This document shows, in pieces, positions 25,241 through 34,028 of a DNA stretch of 63,247 nt. The position numbers and the translations under genes are program-made. Within the stretch, counting starts at the first letter, position 1; each line of letters opens with the position of its first letter. The DNA comes from Candidatus Zhuqueibacterota bacterium (GTDB lineage Bacteria > Zhuqueibacterota > Zhuqueibacteria > Residuimicrobiales > Krinioviventaceae). The notes beneath the pieces are model-generated. The model saw only the letters and a program-made list of their open reading frames with translations. It was not told the origin of the DNA and did not search any database. The stretch spans positions 1-63,247 of the forward strand of contig JAFGKD010000084.1 of the NCBI GenBank assembly GCA_016928775.1, read 5' to 3'.

Positions 25241-25741
25241 TCAGTCTCTGCCGGCGTACCATTGCGCCAGATAAACGGCCTGCACTATCATCGCAATACG
25301 AAAACCGAGTTCAAATATTTTATTGACGAGATGAAAAGTCGTTCCCGATACGACAACCGTGTCTCCGGGTAAAAGCACGGGATTTTGTTCCAGATCACCC
25401 GTTTCGACAAAACTTTTAACGTCCACACCAATCACGAGACTTGAATCGCCCTCTGCTGTTGTTCGAACAACGCGTATCCGCTTGATACGTGCATCCTCGC
25501 GTGGGCCACCGGCGTATGATAACAGTGATACCAAATCTGTCTCAAGTGGAACCATGTACTGTCCGGGAACGTTCACAAAACCCCATACATTGACTGCCAT
25601 AAGTACCTGATCCTGATTGCCAAGAAAATATTGGGCGGCGCGGCCAGAGGCGGCGGCGGAGGACATATTTTGCGCTATAGCTAATTCATTTAAAATCAGA
25701 GTGCTAATTAAAAATATAAATGCTGTGTTCAAATGCTTCAT
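25241..25741 (-). CDS. SLBB-domain polysaccharide export protein lacking the Wza N-terminal domain
   Basis: 166 residues from ATG 25741, chosen because it begins a clean signal peptide (MKHLNTAFIFLISTLILNEL, cleaved after AIAQ); the longer frame adds 15 charged residues. One SLBB domain follows (about 42-125: VNVWGFVNVPGQYMVP, LLSYAGGPREDARIKRIRV, PVLLPGDTVVVSG). A C-terminal hydrophobic helix (FELGFRIAMIVQAVYLAQWY) is like the membrane-spanning end of Wza-type proteins. The usual polysaccharide-export domain before SLBB is absent, so it is much shorter than Wza (about 380). It is the first gene of the locus, 80 bp after lolA, next to the Wzc-like kinase. It may need a partner encoded elsewhere. 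Confidence 0.82.
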   Translation of the reverse strand: MKHLNTAFIFLISTLILNELAIAQNMSSAAASGRAAQYFLGNQDQVLMAVNVWGFVNVPGQYMVPLETDLVSLLSYAGGPREDARIKRIRVVRTTAEGDSSLVIGVDVKSFVETGDLEQNPVLLPGDTVVVSGTTFHLVNKIFELGFRIAMIVQAVYLAQWYAGRD

Positions 25742-25820
25742 CACATCTTTTTCCACGTTGCTCGCACACCTATAATCCGTCATCAACCTGCAAAAATAAT
25801 ACCTAAAATTGAACAGGTGA

Positions 25821-26459
25821 CTATCTCATATCGATCACATCAGCGCCTTCAGGAATCTGGTATTTGAAATCATTAGCCGCAAGCTTGACGTCCATATCGA
25901 ACGTGCTCATTTCAAATGTTGTGGTATTTTCATTAACATCTTGTTGTACAATTTTATTGATGAGATTTGATTTGTTATCGATCCACAACCACAGCCGTGG
26001 GACAAAGTGCTCTCCACTTTTTGTCGTCATAAGAATGCATGTCTCTCCATTGTCAGATTGATCCTCAACTATCCGGGCATCATATTCCGAAATATATTTT
26101 TGCATAAAATTTTGAATAAACGGATTATCATTCGCTACATTTTCTGCATGATCGATAATAACTTGATTGTTCATTTTATTCAACGTCCACAGCACCTTGC
26201 CATCTGTGACGATGAGCTGTTCCGGGGTTTCGATCTTGAACTTGTCACCACCTTTGGCACAAATATGGCCCGTAACAACTTGTGTTTCCTCGGTTAGTTT
26301 CCAATAAAAACTCTGGCTAAAATCCGCGCAAACATCATTGAGTTTTTCATAGGTTTTTTGGACTTTGTCCAATACCTTTTGTGTCTCTCTGTCCTCAGCT
26401 TGGGCCAATGCACCCAAGATAGATAAACACAAGATGAACAGATGCCTTGTTCTTAACAT
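25821..26459 (-). CDS. lolA: Outer-membrane lipoprotein carrier protein
   Basis: 212 residues with an N-terminal signal peptide (LFILCLSILGALAQA). The body follows LolA: LDKVQKTYEKLNDVCADFSQ, ETPEQLIVTDGKVLWTLN, and late LWIDNKSNLINKIVQQD. LolA carries lipoproteins through the periplasm from LolCDE to the outer membrane. It lies 14 bp after ftsK, an order common in FCB genomes, and its product is needed by the lipoproteins in this window. The call is by pattern over the whole length; sequence similarity in this family is low. Confidence 0.88.
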   Translation of the reverse strand: MLRTRHLFILCLSILGALAQAEDRETQKVLDKVQKTYEKLNDVCADFSQSFYWKLTEETQVVTGHICAKGGDKFKIETPEQLIVTDGKVLWTLNKMNNQVIIDHAENVANDNPFIQNFMQKYISEYDARIVEDQSDNGETCILMTTKSGEHFVPRLWLWIDNKSNLINKIVQQDVNENTTTFEMSTFDMDVKLAANDFKYQIPEGADVIDMR

Positions 26460-26473
26460 GCTATACCTCTTTT

Positions 26474-28876
26474 CTACTCCTCGTTTGTATTGTCGTCTTC
26501 TTCCTCATCATCGATGTAATTCATTGCTTCGAGCTCAGCGGGAGATATCAACACCTCACGAGCCTTACTCCCTTCAAAAGGTCCCACTACGCCGGCTTCT
26601 TCAAGCTGGTCAATGATACGCGCGGCACGCGAATAACCGACTTTGAGTTTTCGCTGTACAATCGACACAGAACCCTGGCCACTGAGGACAACAACCCGCA
26701 TGGCTTCGTCAAACAGCGGATCGCGCTCGCCACCCTCCAGCGAAAAGGCATCAATATCCTCTTCTTCGTCCTTGTAGGACGCAAGCGGCAGCTTGGGAAA
26801 CTCTTCCTGATGCCGGACAACTTCGATTATTTCTTCAATTTCATTTAGTGAAATATACGCATTATGCAGACGAATCGGTTCCGGACTTGCAGGTGGCAAA
26901 AAAAGCATGTCACCGCGGCCTAAAAGTTTTTCAGCGCCGTTCATATCAAGGATGGTTCGGGAGTCAATTTTGGATGCCACCTGAAATGCGATGCGCGCCG
27001 GGAAATTTGCCTTGATGACACCGGTGATCACATCAACAGAGGGACGTTGGGTAGCGAGAATCAGGTGGATGCCTACGGCGCGCGACATTTGCGTCAAGCG
27101 AGCGATCGGTTCCTCAACATCTTTGGAGGCGGCTGATGTCATCATCAGATCAGCCAATTCATCAACTATGACAATAAGATAATAGAGCGGCTGCGGATTA
27201 TCTTCCCCCTTTGGCGCAAACATACCTTCTTTAACGCGCTCATTATACTCTTCCAAATTTCGTACGCCGGCTGCAGCCAATAGTGAGTAGCGACGTTCCA
27301 TTTCCAGCTCAACAGACTTGAGGGTTTGAATCGCTGACTTGGCATTGGTGGCGACTTTTTGTTTCGCGCCTTCGACATGTATTAATTGATGTTTGTATAG
27401 TTTGGCATAATTTGATAATTCCAGCCGCTTGGGATCAATCATGACCATCTGTACTTCCGCTGGCGTCGCTTTGTAGAGAAAGCTCATGATGATGGTGTTG
27501 AGACAAACACTCTTGCCCGAGCCGGTTGAGCCTGCCACCAGTAGATGCGGCATTTTGGCCAAATCCGTAATATAAGGTTTTCCGGAAATCGTCTTGCCAA
27601 TGGCCATGGTCAGGGGCGAGGGCGCCTCGCGGAATTCCGGCGTATCAATGATCTCGCGCAGATAGACCATCTCCGGTGCCGGATTCGGTATCTCGATACC
27701 AATCGTCGATTTCCCCGGAATAGGGGCGACGATGCGAATACGTTTGGCACGCATGGCCATTGCTAAATCATCGGACAGGGACATTACGCGAGAAACCCGG
27801 ATACCGGGTGCCAATTCCAATTCATACAAAGTGATCACCGGACCAGGATGAATTTCCACAACTTTTGACTGAATACCAAAATCCTCAAGCTTGTCTTCAA
27901 GCAGTTGTGCATTCATATGATACGCTTCTTCGCTGATGCCTTCTGCCGCATAAGGCGGTTTGGCCAACAAATCAAGCGAAGGCTTTTGGTACTTTTTATG
28001 ATAGTCAAGAACAGAAAAGGCACCGGAGGGTGCCGCCGTTTCATCCATTTCATTTTCGTTTTGTGGCTCGGCTTCAAGAACGGCCTCTTGCATCTCCCGC
28101 GACGAAGATTCATCGTCCAAACGAATGGTGGACGGCTTTTCGAATTGTTCTCGATGATTAATAATTGGTGTATCAAGTGAAGCAAAGTCACGGCGGTCGC
28201 TGACAATATTAGGTTTATGAATTTTTCGTCTTTTTAATGTTGTACTAAAGAACCTCGACAAACGATAAAATCCACGGGTGAACAAAGCCTCGAGGCGCTG
28301 CAACAACTCGGAAAGACTGATGGTGGTGCTCAATAAAACAGACAACAGTATGATGCCGATGAGCATGATGATTGCACCATATTGACCCAGGAAAAAGATG
28401 AGCACTTTGGCGCCTACTCCGCCCATATAACCGGAAAAGCTGAATGCCGGGGGTGGTCCATCAAGAGCGGAAATGGTATCATGCAATGCAAACGCGACCG
28501 AAATGTAAAAAGCAAATAAAAGAGTTAATCCACTCCACCGTTTGAGCTGTTGGGTATCCTTGTGCAAAAGCCGGTTCCATCCCCAAACAAAAACAAGAAA
28601 AGGCAGCACAAGAACCGGGTAACCAATTGTCCAGCGAATCAGAACATGCGAGATATATACTCCAGCCCATCCCAGGCCATTATTGATGTGCGCATCACTC
28701 TTGAGATTACCGGGAGTCTCCGTGGGATTATAGGTATAGAGTGCAATAAAAACAAGTACGCTCAATAAAATGAGCATAAAACCAAGAATTTCAGGTTCTT
28801 TTTCTGGCGATATAGCAATTCGCTTTTTTTTGTCGCTGCTTCGTCGCTGCGGTTTTCGCGCTTTTCTTTTTGGCAT
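26474..28876 (-). CDS. ftsK: DNA translocase FtsK/SpoIIIE
   Basis: 800 residues. Four N-terminal membrane helices (about 30-190), a variable acidic linker (about 230-300), then the motor with Walker A AGSTGSGKSV (about 446-458), Walker B LIVIVDELADLMM and the following LATQRPSVDVITGVIKANFP. The C-terminal gamma winged helix (VSIVQRKLKVGYSRAARIIDQLEE) reads KOPS-like sequences. FtsK pumps chromosome ends apart at the division septum and activates XerCD at dif. The start ATG is 5 bp after the comB stop, so it is co-transcribed with comB and gcvT. Confidence 0.97.
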   Translation of the reverse strand: MPKRKARKPQRRSSDKKKRIAISPEKEPEILGFMLILLSVLVFIALYTYNPTETPGNLKSDAHINNGLGWAGVYISHVLIRWTIGYPVLVLPFLVFVWGWNRLLHKDTQQLKRWSGLTLLFAFYISVAFALHDTISALDGPPPAFSFSGYMGGVGAKVLIFFLGQYGAIIMLIGIILLSVLLSTTISLSELLQRLEALFTRGFYRLSRFFSTTLKRRKIHKPNIVSDRRDFASLDTPIINHREQFEKPSTIRLDDESSSREMQEAVLEAEPQNENEMDETAAPSGAFSVLDYHKKYQKPSLDLLAKPPYAAEGISEEAYHMNAQLLEDKLEDFGIQSKVVEIHPGPVITLYELELAPGIRVSRVMSLSDDLAMAMRAKRIRIVAPIPGKSTIGIEIPNPAPEMVYLREIIDTPEFREAPSPLTMAIGKTISGKPYITDLAKMPHLLVAGSTGSGKSVCLNTIIMSFLYKATPAEVQMVMIDPKRLELSNYAKLYKHQLIHVEGAKQKVATNAKSAIQTLKSVELEMERRYSLLAAAGVRNLEEYNERVKEGMFAPKGEDNPQPLYYLIVIVDELADLMMTSAASKDVEEPIARLTQMSRAVGIHLILATQRPSVDVITGVIKANFPARIAFQVASKIDSRTILDMNGAEKLLGRGDMLFLPPASPEPIRLHNAYISLNEIEEIIEVVRHQEEFPKLPLASYKDEEEDIDAFSLEGGERDPLFDEAMRVVVLSGQGSVSIVQRKLKVGYSRAARIIDQLEEAGVVGPFEGSKAREVLISPAELEAMNYIDDEEEDDNTNEE

Positions 28877-28881
28877 AACTT

Positions 28882-29616
28882 TTAATTTTTATTTGTAATC
28901 TCTATCCGACCATCAGCATAGAGCGGCACGATAGCACAGGCATCAATTTGGGCGCAGGTGATGAGATCGGAACCGTAGCCACAACGCTGCAAGAATTGAC
29001 CGTGCGGGCTCTCCTGCAAAAGCTGTTCGATTTTGCCGCTATATTCCCTGGCCAGAATGGCAATTTTTTGCGCGGCTTGACTCATGCGCAAATCTTGGGG
29101 CACATGATGATAAAGTTTATCGATAAAAAAGCCACAGCACACTGCATCTTCAATCGAAGTATCGCCATGATCACCCGCAGCAATGACACTCACATTTTCC
29201 TCCTGCTGAGCAACATATTCGGCCACCGCTGACATGTTTAAAAAGGAAAGTACCACAGTTTCACGTGCAGCCGCCGCGTTTACCAGAGCTTTTGTGCCAT
29301 TTGTCGTCGTTGTTATAACAATCTTGCCATCAACTGAATCTGCTGAATACTCTTGCGGAGAATTGCCCAAATCAAATCCGTCAATTCTTCTTCCGTTGCG
29401 TTCGCCGCCGAGAAGGATATCTTGCCGCTTGTGGAATTGTACGGCTCGCCTGGCTTCCTGTACTGTTTTTACTGGTATGATATATACGCAACCGCTGTAA
29501 AGTGCGGTGACAATCGTTGATGTGGCGCGCAACACATCTGCCACAACCGCAATGGTACCGCGTATTTTTTCTGCACTAACCGCATCCGCAGATTGAAAAT
29601 AGTAAAGATTTCGCAT
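28882..29616 (-). CDS. comB: 2-phosphosulfolactate phosphatase family protein
   Basis: 244 residues matching ComB along its length: VVADVLRATSTIVTAL near the N-terminus, LLGGERNGRRIDGFDLGNSP, VITTTTNGTKAL and AAGDHGDTSIEDAVCCG. ComB removes phosphate from 2-phosphosulfolactate in coenzyme M or sulfolactate synthesis and needs Mg; homologues are scattered in bacteria where the substrate is often unproven. No comA or comC is nearby. It sits between gcvT (9 bp) and ftsK (5 bp) in one operon. Confidence 0.9.
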   Translation of the reverse strand: MRNLYYFQSADAVSAEKIRGTIAVVADVLRATSTIVTALYSGCVYIIPVKTVQEARRAVQFHKRQDILLGGERNGRRIDGFDLGNSPQEYSADSVDGKIVITTTTNGTKALVNAAAARETVVLSFLNMSAVAEYVAQQEENVSVIAAGDHGDTSIEDAVCCGFFIDKLYHHVPQDLRMSQAAQKIAILAREYSGKIEQLLQESPHGQFLQRCGYGSDLITCAQIDACAIVPLYADGRIEITNKN

Positions 29617-29625
29617 TCCCGACCG

Positions 29626-30714
29626 CTAATTGCCCTTTTTGTAAAAAGGCGTTTTGACAATCTGCGCTGGAATCTTTGCACCGCGCACTTCAATCTCTAT
29701 GGGTGTTCCGACGGCTGCGGCGTTTGACGAAACATAACCCATACCAATTCCCGTCTGCAACATCGGAGAAAAAGTACCGCTGGTCACCTGGCCAATCTTC
29801 CTTTCACCCTGCCAGATCGCGTACCCGTGTCTTGGGAACGCCTTTCCCTGCACCTCAAATCCTACAAGTTTACGCGATGGTCCCTGCTGCTTGACGTGCT
29901 CGATGGCGGATTTGCCGATAAAATCAGCTTTATTGAGTTTGGTTATCCAGCCCAGTCCCGCTTCGACAGGATTTGTTGTTTTATCGATATCATTTCCGTA
30001 TAGGCAATATTTCATTTCCAAACGAAGGGTGTCGCGGGCGCCAAGTCCCACGGGTTCGATATCAAATTCTTGTCCGGCGCGCAACAGGGCGTTCCATACA
30101 TGTTCCGCAGACTCGTTTGGCAGACAGATTTCAAAGCCGGGCTCGCCAGTATAGCCGGTCCGTGAAATGATGACGTCAACGCCATCAACCTGGCCCTGGC
30201 GCAACCAATAGTAAGGGATATCTGACAGCGCGACATCTACCAATTTCGCCAATGTTTTTTCAGCTTGTGGTCCTTGCAATGCCAACAAAGAGAGCGCATC
30301 GCTACTATTTTCCATATCAGCACCGGGCAGCCGATGTTGCTGCAACCACTCCCAGTCTTTGGTTAAATTGGCGGCATTCACAACCATCATATAAAATTCA
30401 TCGAAACGATAGACAAGCAAATCGTCCACTATTCCGCCATCGGGATAACACATGGCAGAATACTGCACCTGATTTATGCTGAGCGCACTGGCATCATTAA
30501 TGGTGACGTATTGTACGAAATCGAGAGCCTTATCACCTGCGATAAAAAATTCGCCCATATGCGAGACGTCAAAAAGCCCAACAGAGGTGCGAACCCTTTT
30601 ATGCTCCTGCATTATGCTGGAGTATTGAATGGGCATGTAATAGCCGGCAAATTCGACAATTTTTGCTCCAAGTTTGAGATGGACATCGTATAACGCCGTT
30701 TTTTTGAGACTCAC
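29626..30714 (-). CDS. gcvT: Aminomethyltransferase (glycine cleavage T protein)
   Basis: 362 residues, full length for GcvT. The N-terminal LKKTALYDVHLKLGAKIVEFAGYYMPIQY, then RTSVGLFDVSHMGEF, LLALQGPQAEKTL, RTGYTGEPGFEI and GLGARDTLRLEM are the folate-binding T-protein landmarks; the C-terminal barrel has GYAIWQGERKIGQVTSGTFSP. It moves the aminomethyl group from H protein to tetrahydrofolate, giving methylene-THF and ammonia. Other gcv genes are not in the window. The start is GTG, with a GGAG site upstream, and the gene leads the gcvT-comB-ftsK-lolA transcript from the promoter at 30753-30781. I see no glycine riboswitch upstream. Confidence 0.96.
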   Translation of the reverse strand: MSLKKTALYDVHLKLGAKIVEFAGYYMPIQYSSIMQEHKRVRTSVGLFDVSHMGEFFIAGDKALDFVQYVTINDASALSINQVQYSAMCYPDGGIVDDLLVYRFDEFYMMVVNAANLTKDWEWLQQHRLPGADMENSSDALSLLALQGPQAEKTLAKLVDVALSDIPYYWLRQGQVDGVDVIISRTGYTGEPGFEICLPNESAEHVWNALLRAGQEFDIEPVGLGARDTLRLEMKYCLYGNDIDKTTNPVEAGLGWITKLNKADFIGKSAIEHVKQQGPSRKLVGFEVQGKAFPRHGYAIWQGERKIGQVTSGTFSPMLQTGIGMGYVSSNAAAVGTPIEIEVRGAKIPAQIVKTPFYKKGN

Positions 30715-30752
30715 ACCGCACTCCGTTTGTCTAAAATTTCATACCGACGTTA

Positions 30753-30781
30753 AAAATACCATATATTTCATAGACAGTCAA
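30753..30781 (-). promoter_or_regulatory. Sigma70-type promoter for gcvT-comB-ftsK
   Basis: On the minus strand TTGACT (30776-30781), exactly 17 bp, then TATTTT (30753-30758), about 39 bp before the gcvT start and just downstream of the rseP terminator. Confidence 0.5.
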
Positions 30782-30832
30782 GCTCATTTTTGAATTCCGA
30801 GTAAAAGCTCATCACCAGTTCTGAGATAAAAA

Positions 30833-30863
30833 AAAGCCGGTGTTCAGAAGCAACACCGGCTTT
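30833..30863 (-). terminator. Intrinsic terminator of the rseP operon
   Basis: Perfect 12-bp stem (30833-30844 with 30852-30863) and 7-nt loop, followed on the minus strand by a run of T. It lies 10 bp after the rseP stop and ends the envelope operon. Confidence 0.95.
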
Positions 30864-30873
30864 AAAAAACAGG

Positions 30874-31953
30874 TTATTGGCCGATTTTGAGAAAATCGTT
30901 TATAATGACAAAAACCATGAGCGCCAGGAGCAGCGCCATCCCGACTTGCTGCACGGCCATCTTTACCTTTGTTGATATGGGGCGTCGCGTGATCCCCTCG
31001 ATGCTGAGCAAAACGATATGTCCACCATCAAGTACTGGAATCGGAAACAAATTGAGTAAACCCAGGTTGATGCTCAAAATTGCAGCAAAAGAAAGCAAAG
31101 CGACAAAGCCACGTTCAGCGACTTGACCGGTCATTTCGGCAATTTTTATCGGGCCGGCAAGCGCATCTTTTGCCGGCACCTTTCCGGAGAATAACAAACC
31201 AAATGATTTAAAAATCATTGCTGTGTTGTCAACAGTTGTCAAAGCGCCGTAATAGACTGATCTGAACAGTCCAACGTTTTGAATTTTGGTGACGGCCATA
31301 ATACCGATCTGGGCTTTTTCGGTCAGAGGATTAAACGCCGGTTTGATCTGGTCGCTGAAAACCTGACCATCGCGCATCCATTCAATATTCACGTCTCGCT
31401 CCCCGACACTGTTTACTGCTTTCACCAGGTCGTCCCACATTTCGATGGCATAGCCGTCGATTTTGGTAATACGGTCGCCCTCCTGCAGCCCGATAGATTG
31501 GGCCGGAGTACCCTCTCCAACAGCACCGACCACGGCGTACGTCGGCTCGACTGTGGTGTTAATACCTGTGAACAGGATAATACCGGAATAGAGAAACACA
31601 GCAAGCAGTATATTAAAAGCGGGACCCGCAAAAATAACCAAAAACCGCGCCCACACCGGTTTGGACATGAATTCCCATGGTTTCCCTTCAATCGTGCCTT
31701 TGTCCAGGCTCTCATCAATCATACCTGACAATTTCACATAACCACCAAGCGGTATCGCGGATATGCAATAGTCCGTGTCACCAAATTTTTTGCCAAAGAG
31801 CCGCGGCGGGAAACCAATGGAAAATCGCTCCACCCGAATTCCGACCAATTTGGCAACGATAAAATGACCAAATTCGTGCACCAGCACCAGCAAACCGAGT
31901 GTAAAAATGAAAGGTATACCGTATGAAACAATAATGTTCAAAATATTATGCAT
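30874..31953 (-). CDS. rseP: Site-2 intramembrane zinc metalloprotease (RIP)
   Basis: 359 residues. Zinc motif HEFGH at 26-30 in the first membrane helix; one PDZ domain around 125-215 (GTPAQSIGLQEGDRITKIDG); the second catalytic motif NLFPIPVLDGGH in a later helix; closing helix VGMALLLALMVFVIINDF. RseP cleaves anti-sigma factors and leftover signal peptides in the inner membrane. There is a single PDZ domain where E. coli RseP has two, common outside Proteobacteria. It is the last gene of the uppS-to-rseP envelope block, 84 bp after dxr. Confidence 0.95.
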   Translation of the reverse strand: MHNILNIIVSYGIPFIFTLGLLVLVHEFGHFIVAKLVGIRVERFSIGFPPRLFGKKFGDTDYCISAIPLGGYVKLSGMIDESLDKGTIEGKPWEFMSKPVWARFLVIFAGPAFNILLAVFLYSGIILFTGINTTVEPTYAVVGAVGEGTPAQSIGLQEGDRITKIDGYAIEMWDDLVKAVNSVGERDVNIEWMRDGQVFSDQIKPAFNPLTEKAQIGIMAVTKIQNVGLFRSVYYGALTTVDNTAMIFKSFGLLFSGKVPAKDALAGPIKIAEMTGQVAERGFVALLSFAAILSINLGLLNLFPIPVLDGGHIVLLSIEGITRRPISTKVKMAVQQVGMALLLALMVFVIINDFLKIGQ

Positions 31954-32037
31954 AATTAATCCTTATTATTCCTCTCCATCGTGCGTAGATAAGACGCTAA
32001 AGTAAACGAAAAGATTCAACTAAAAATTCCACTACAT

Positions 32038-33183
32038 TCATACCCGCGTGCCTATATATTTGCGCGCCCATTGATCAGCACCCAGCACGTCCTCGACCGT
32101 CGGCTGAGAAACAAAATCATGCGCCAGGAGTACCTTTTCGATCAAAGCGGGAATTTGATCAAAGGAAATTTCCTCGCGTATAAACCGGGCGACCGCTATT
32201 TCATTCGCCGCATTAAGCACTGCTGGAGCGGTTCCACCGGTTTTGAGCGCCTCAATTGCCAAAGCCGGACACGGAAACTTTTCAAAGTCAGGCTCGGCAA
32301 AAGTCAACTCTTTGAGCGTCGTCCAATCGAGGCGCGGAAACGCCGATGGCTGTCGTTTCGGATAGGTCATGGCCAATTGAATGGGAACGCGCATATCCGG
32401 CATCCCGAGCTGAGCTTTGATCGATCCATCATGAAAAGCGACCATGGAATGAATAATCGACTGCGGATGAATGATAATACGAATTTTTTCAACGGGTACA
32501 TCAAAGAGCCAGCGCGCTTCAATGACCTCCAGTCCCTTGTTCATCATCGTCGCTGAATCAATCGTGATTTTTTTGCCCATCGACCAGTTCGGGTGGTGCA
32601 ACGCTTGAGTTAGGGTGATATGTTTGAAATCATCAAATGTCCGAAATGGACCGCCTGAAGCCGTGAGCAAAATTTCTTCAATGTCGGCATAATTCTCACC
32701 CATCAAACATTGAAAGATTGCACTGTGTTCGCTATCAATGGGTAAAAGGCGAACATTTTTTTCTTTCACTTTTGGCATCACAATTTCGCCGCCAATAACC
32801 AATGATTCTTTATTGGCCAAAGCGATGTCAACACTCTTATCAACAGCCGCAAGCGTTGGCATAAATCCCGCCGCACCGACAACAGCATTGACCAGCATAT
32901 CAAAATCTTTGTCATGCAACATGTCAACAAGGGCCGCTTCACCTTCGAAAAATCGAATATCAAGACTCTTGAGATCATTCTTTTCTGGCTCCGAGAGTGG
33001 CCGGCCCGTCACCGCCACCGCTTTTGGACGATAGCGTGCAGCCTGCTGCAGCAGCAAATCCACATTGACATGCGTTGAGAGGGCAATGACCTCAAACGCA
33101 TTGGGTGATGCATCAACACAATAGAGTGCGTTCGTACCAATTGATCCGGTTGAACCAAGAATGATTATTTTTTTACGTACCAT
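32038..33183 (-). CDS. dxr: 1-deoxy-D-xylulose 5-phosphate reductoisomerase
   Basis: 381 residues, the normal size. The NADPH site is ILGSTGSIGTNAL at the N-terminus; LANKESLVIGGE and PIDSEHSAIFQCL mark the catalytic metal/substrate region, then LTASGGPFR and GKKITIDSATMMNKGLE. It makes 2-C-methyl-D-erythritol 4-phosphate, the committed step of the MEP isoprenoid route, which also supplies undecaprenyl phosphate made by UppS from the same block. It is 3 bp after the lipM-like gene and in the same operon as rseP. Confidence 0.97.
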   Translation of the reverse strand: MVRKKIIILGSTGSIGTNALYCVDASPNAFEVIALSTHVNVDLLLQQAARYRPKAVAVTGRPLSEPEKNDLKSLDIRFFEGEAALVDMLHDKDFDMLVNAVVGAAGFMPTLAAVDKSVDIALANKESLVIGGEIVMPKVKEKNVRLLPIDSEHSAIFQCLMGENYADIEEILLTASGGPFRTFDDFKHITLTQALHHPNWSMGKKITIDSATMMNKGLEVIEARWLFDVPVEKIRIIIHPQSIIHSMVAFHDGSIKAQLGMPDMRVPIQLAMTYPKRQPSAFPRLDWTTLKELTFAEPDFEKFPCPALAIEALKTGGTAPAVLNAANEIAVARFIREEISFDQIPALIEKVLLAHDFVSQPTVEDVLGADQWARKYIGTRV

Positions 33184-33186
33184 TGA

Positions 33187-34026
33187 TCAAGTCGCCAGAA
33201 TGGAAAATTTCGAGACAATTTTTCGCGCCTGCTGCAATTCCGCAGTACTTGTATCCTGTTCGACGAACGTTATGCCCAACTCTTGTTCAAAGCCGCTCTT
33301 CAATGCGTTCGCCAGAGTATTGTAATCGATTTTCTGGTCACTCACCTGATTTAAAGAGATCGTATTTTTCTGCATATATTGTTTGACCCGCTGACGCCAT
33401 GATTCGCTTTTTGCTGACAGATATTTTGTTATCTGCAGATGCTCTTCGCCGATCAAGATAGAGCCGTGCTGCAGCGCGCTGCCGTTAATTCGTCGCTGGG
33501 CGCTGCCAACAAGCTTTCGACCGTTAATGCCGATCTCATATTGAACGGAGGACGCATAGCATAATGTGGACAAATCCCCGCGCGCAAATTCTTTGGGTGT
33601 TTTTTTGGCGCGCTCAAAATCAACATCTATGCCAAGCAACGTCAGTGACCGCACCAGGCTTCGGCTGATGATTTCATAGACGGTCAAGACATCTTTTAAA
33701 AAAAAAGGACTCGAGGGAGGCAGCGCAACCGCATAGGTCAGTTCATTCGCGTGCAAAATCGCGCGTCCCCCGGTCGGTCGTAGAACAACATCGATGTGAT
33801 CCGCACGACACCGTTGTACATCAACATCCTGATCTGACTGATGATAACCAAGAGAAATAGCCCAGGGGCGCCAGCTATAGAGACGCAGTGTTGGTGCGAC
33901 TTTTCCGGCAGCAACGGCCTCGGTCATGGCCATATCCAGAGCCATATTCATGGCTCCGTCACATTCGCCGCTGTTTATAAATCGCCAGTGATGCTGACGC
34001 TGCGCAAGAGTGGATGCGTTCTGCAC
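33187..34026 (-). CDS. LipM-like octanoyltransferase / lipoate ligase family protein
   Basis: 279 residues. The opening WRFINSGECDGAMNMALDMAM, then RPTGGRAILHANELTYAV and KLVGSAQRR...LQHGSIL, resemble Bacillus LipM closely, including a Cys in STLCYASS at the position of the LipM acyl-thioester cysteine. LipM moves octanoyl from ACP to GcvH in lipoate assembly, fitting the gcvT gene nearby. A lipoate-protein ligase activity is the alternative. The start is GTG 34026, 2 bp after the lpxA stop, with no clear ribosome site, suggesting translational coupling. Confidence 0.82.
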   Translation of the reverse strand: MQNASTLAQRQHHWRFINSGECDGAMNMALDMAMTEAVAAGKVAPTLRLYSWRPWAISLGYHQSDQDVDVQRCRADHIDVVLRPTGGRAILHANELTYAVALPPSSPFFLKDVLTVYEIISRSLVRSLTLLGIDVDFERAKKTPKEFARGDLSTLCYASSVQYEIGINGRKLVGSAQRRINGSALQHGSILIGEEHLQITKYLSAKSESWRQRVKQYMQKNTISLNQVSDQKIDYNTLANALKSGFEQELGITFVEQDTSTAELQQARKIVSKFSILAT

Positions 34027-34028
34027 AG

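Noticed and set aside
30715..30832. Glycine riboswitch upstream of gcvT
   Set aside because: The space holds a promoter-like pair and only about 40 nt of leader; no paired aptamer elements could be recognised.
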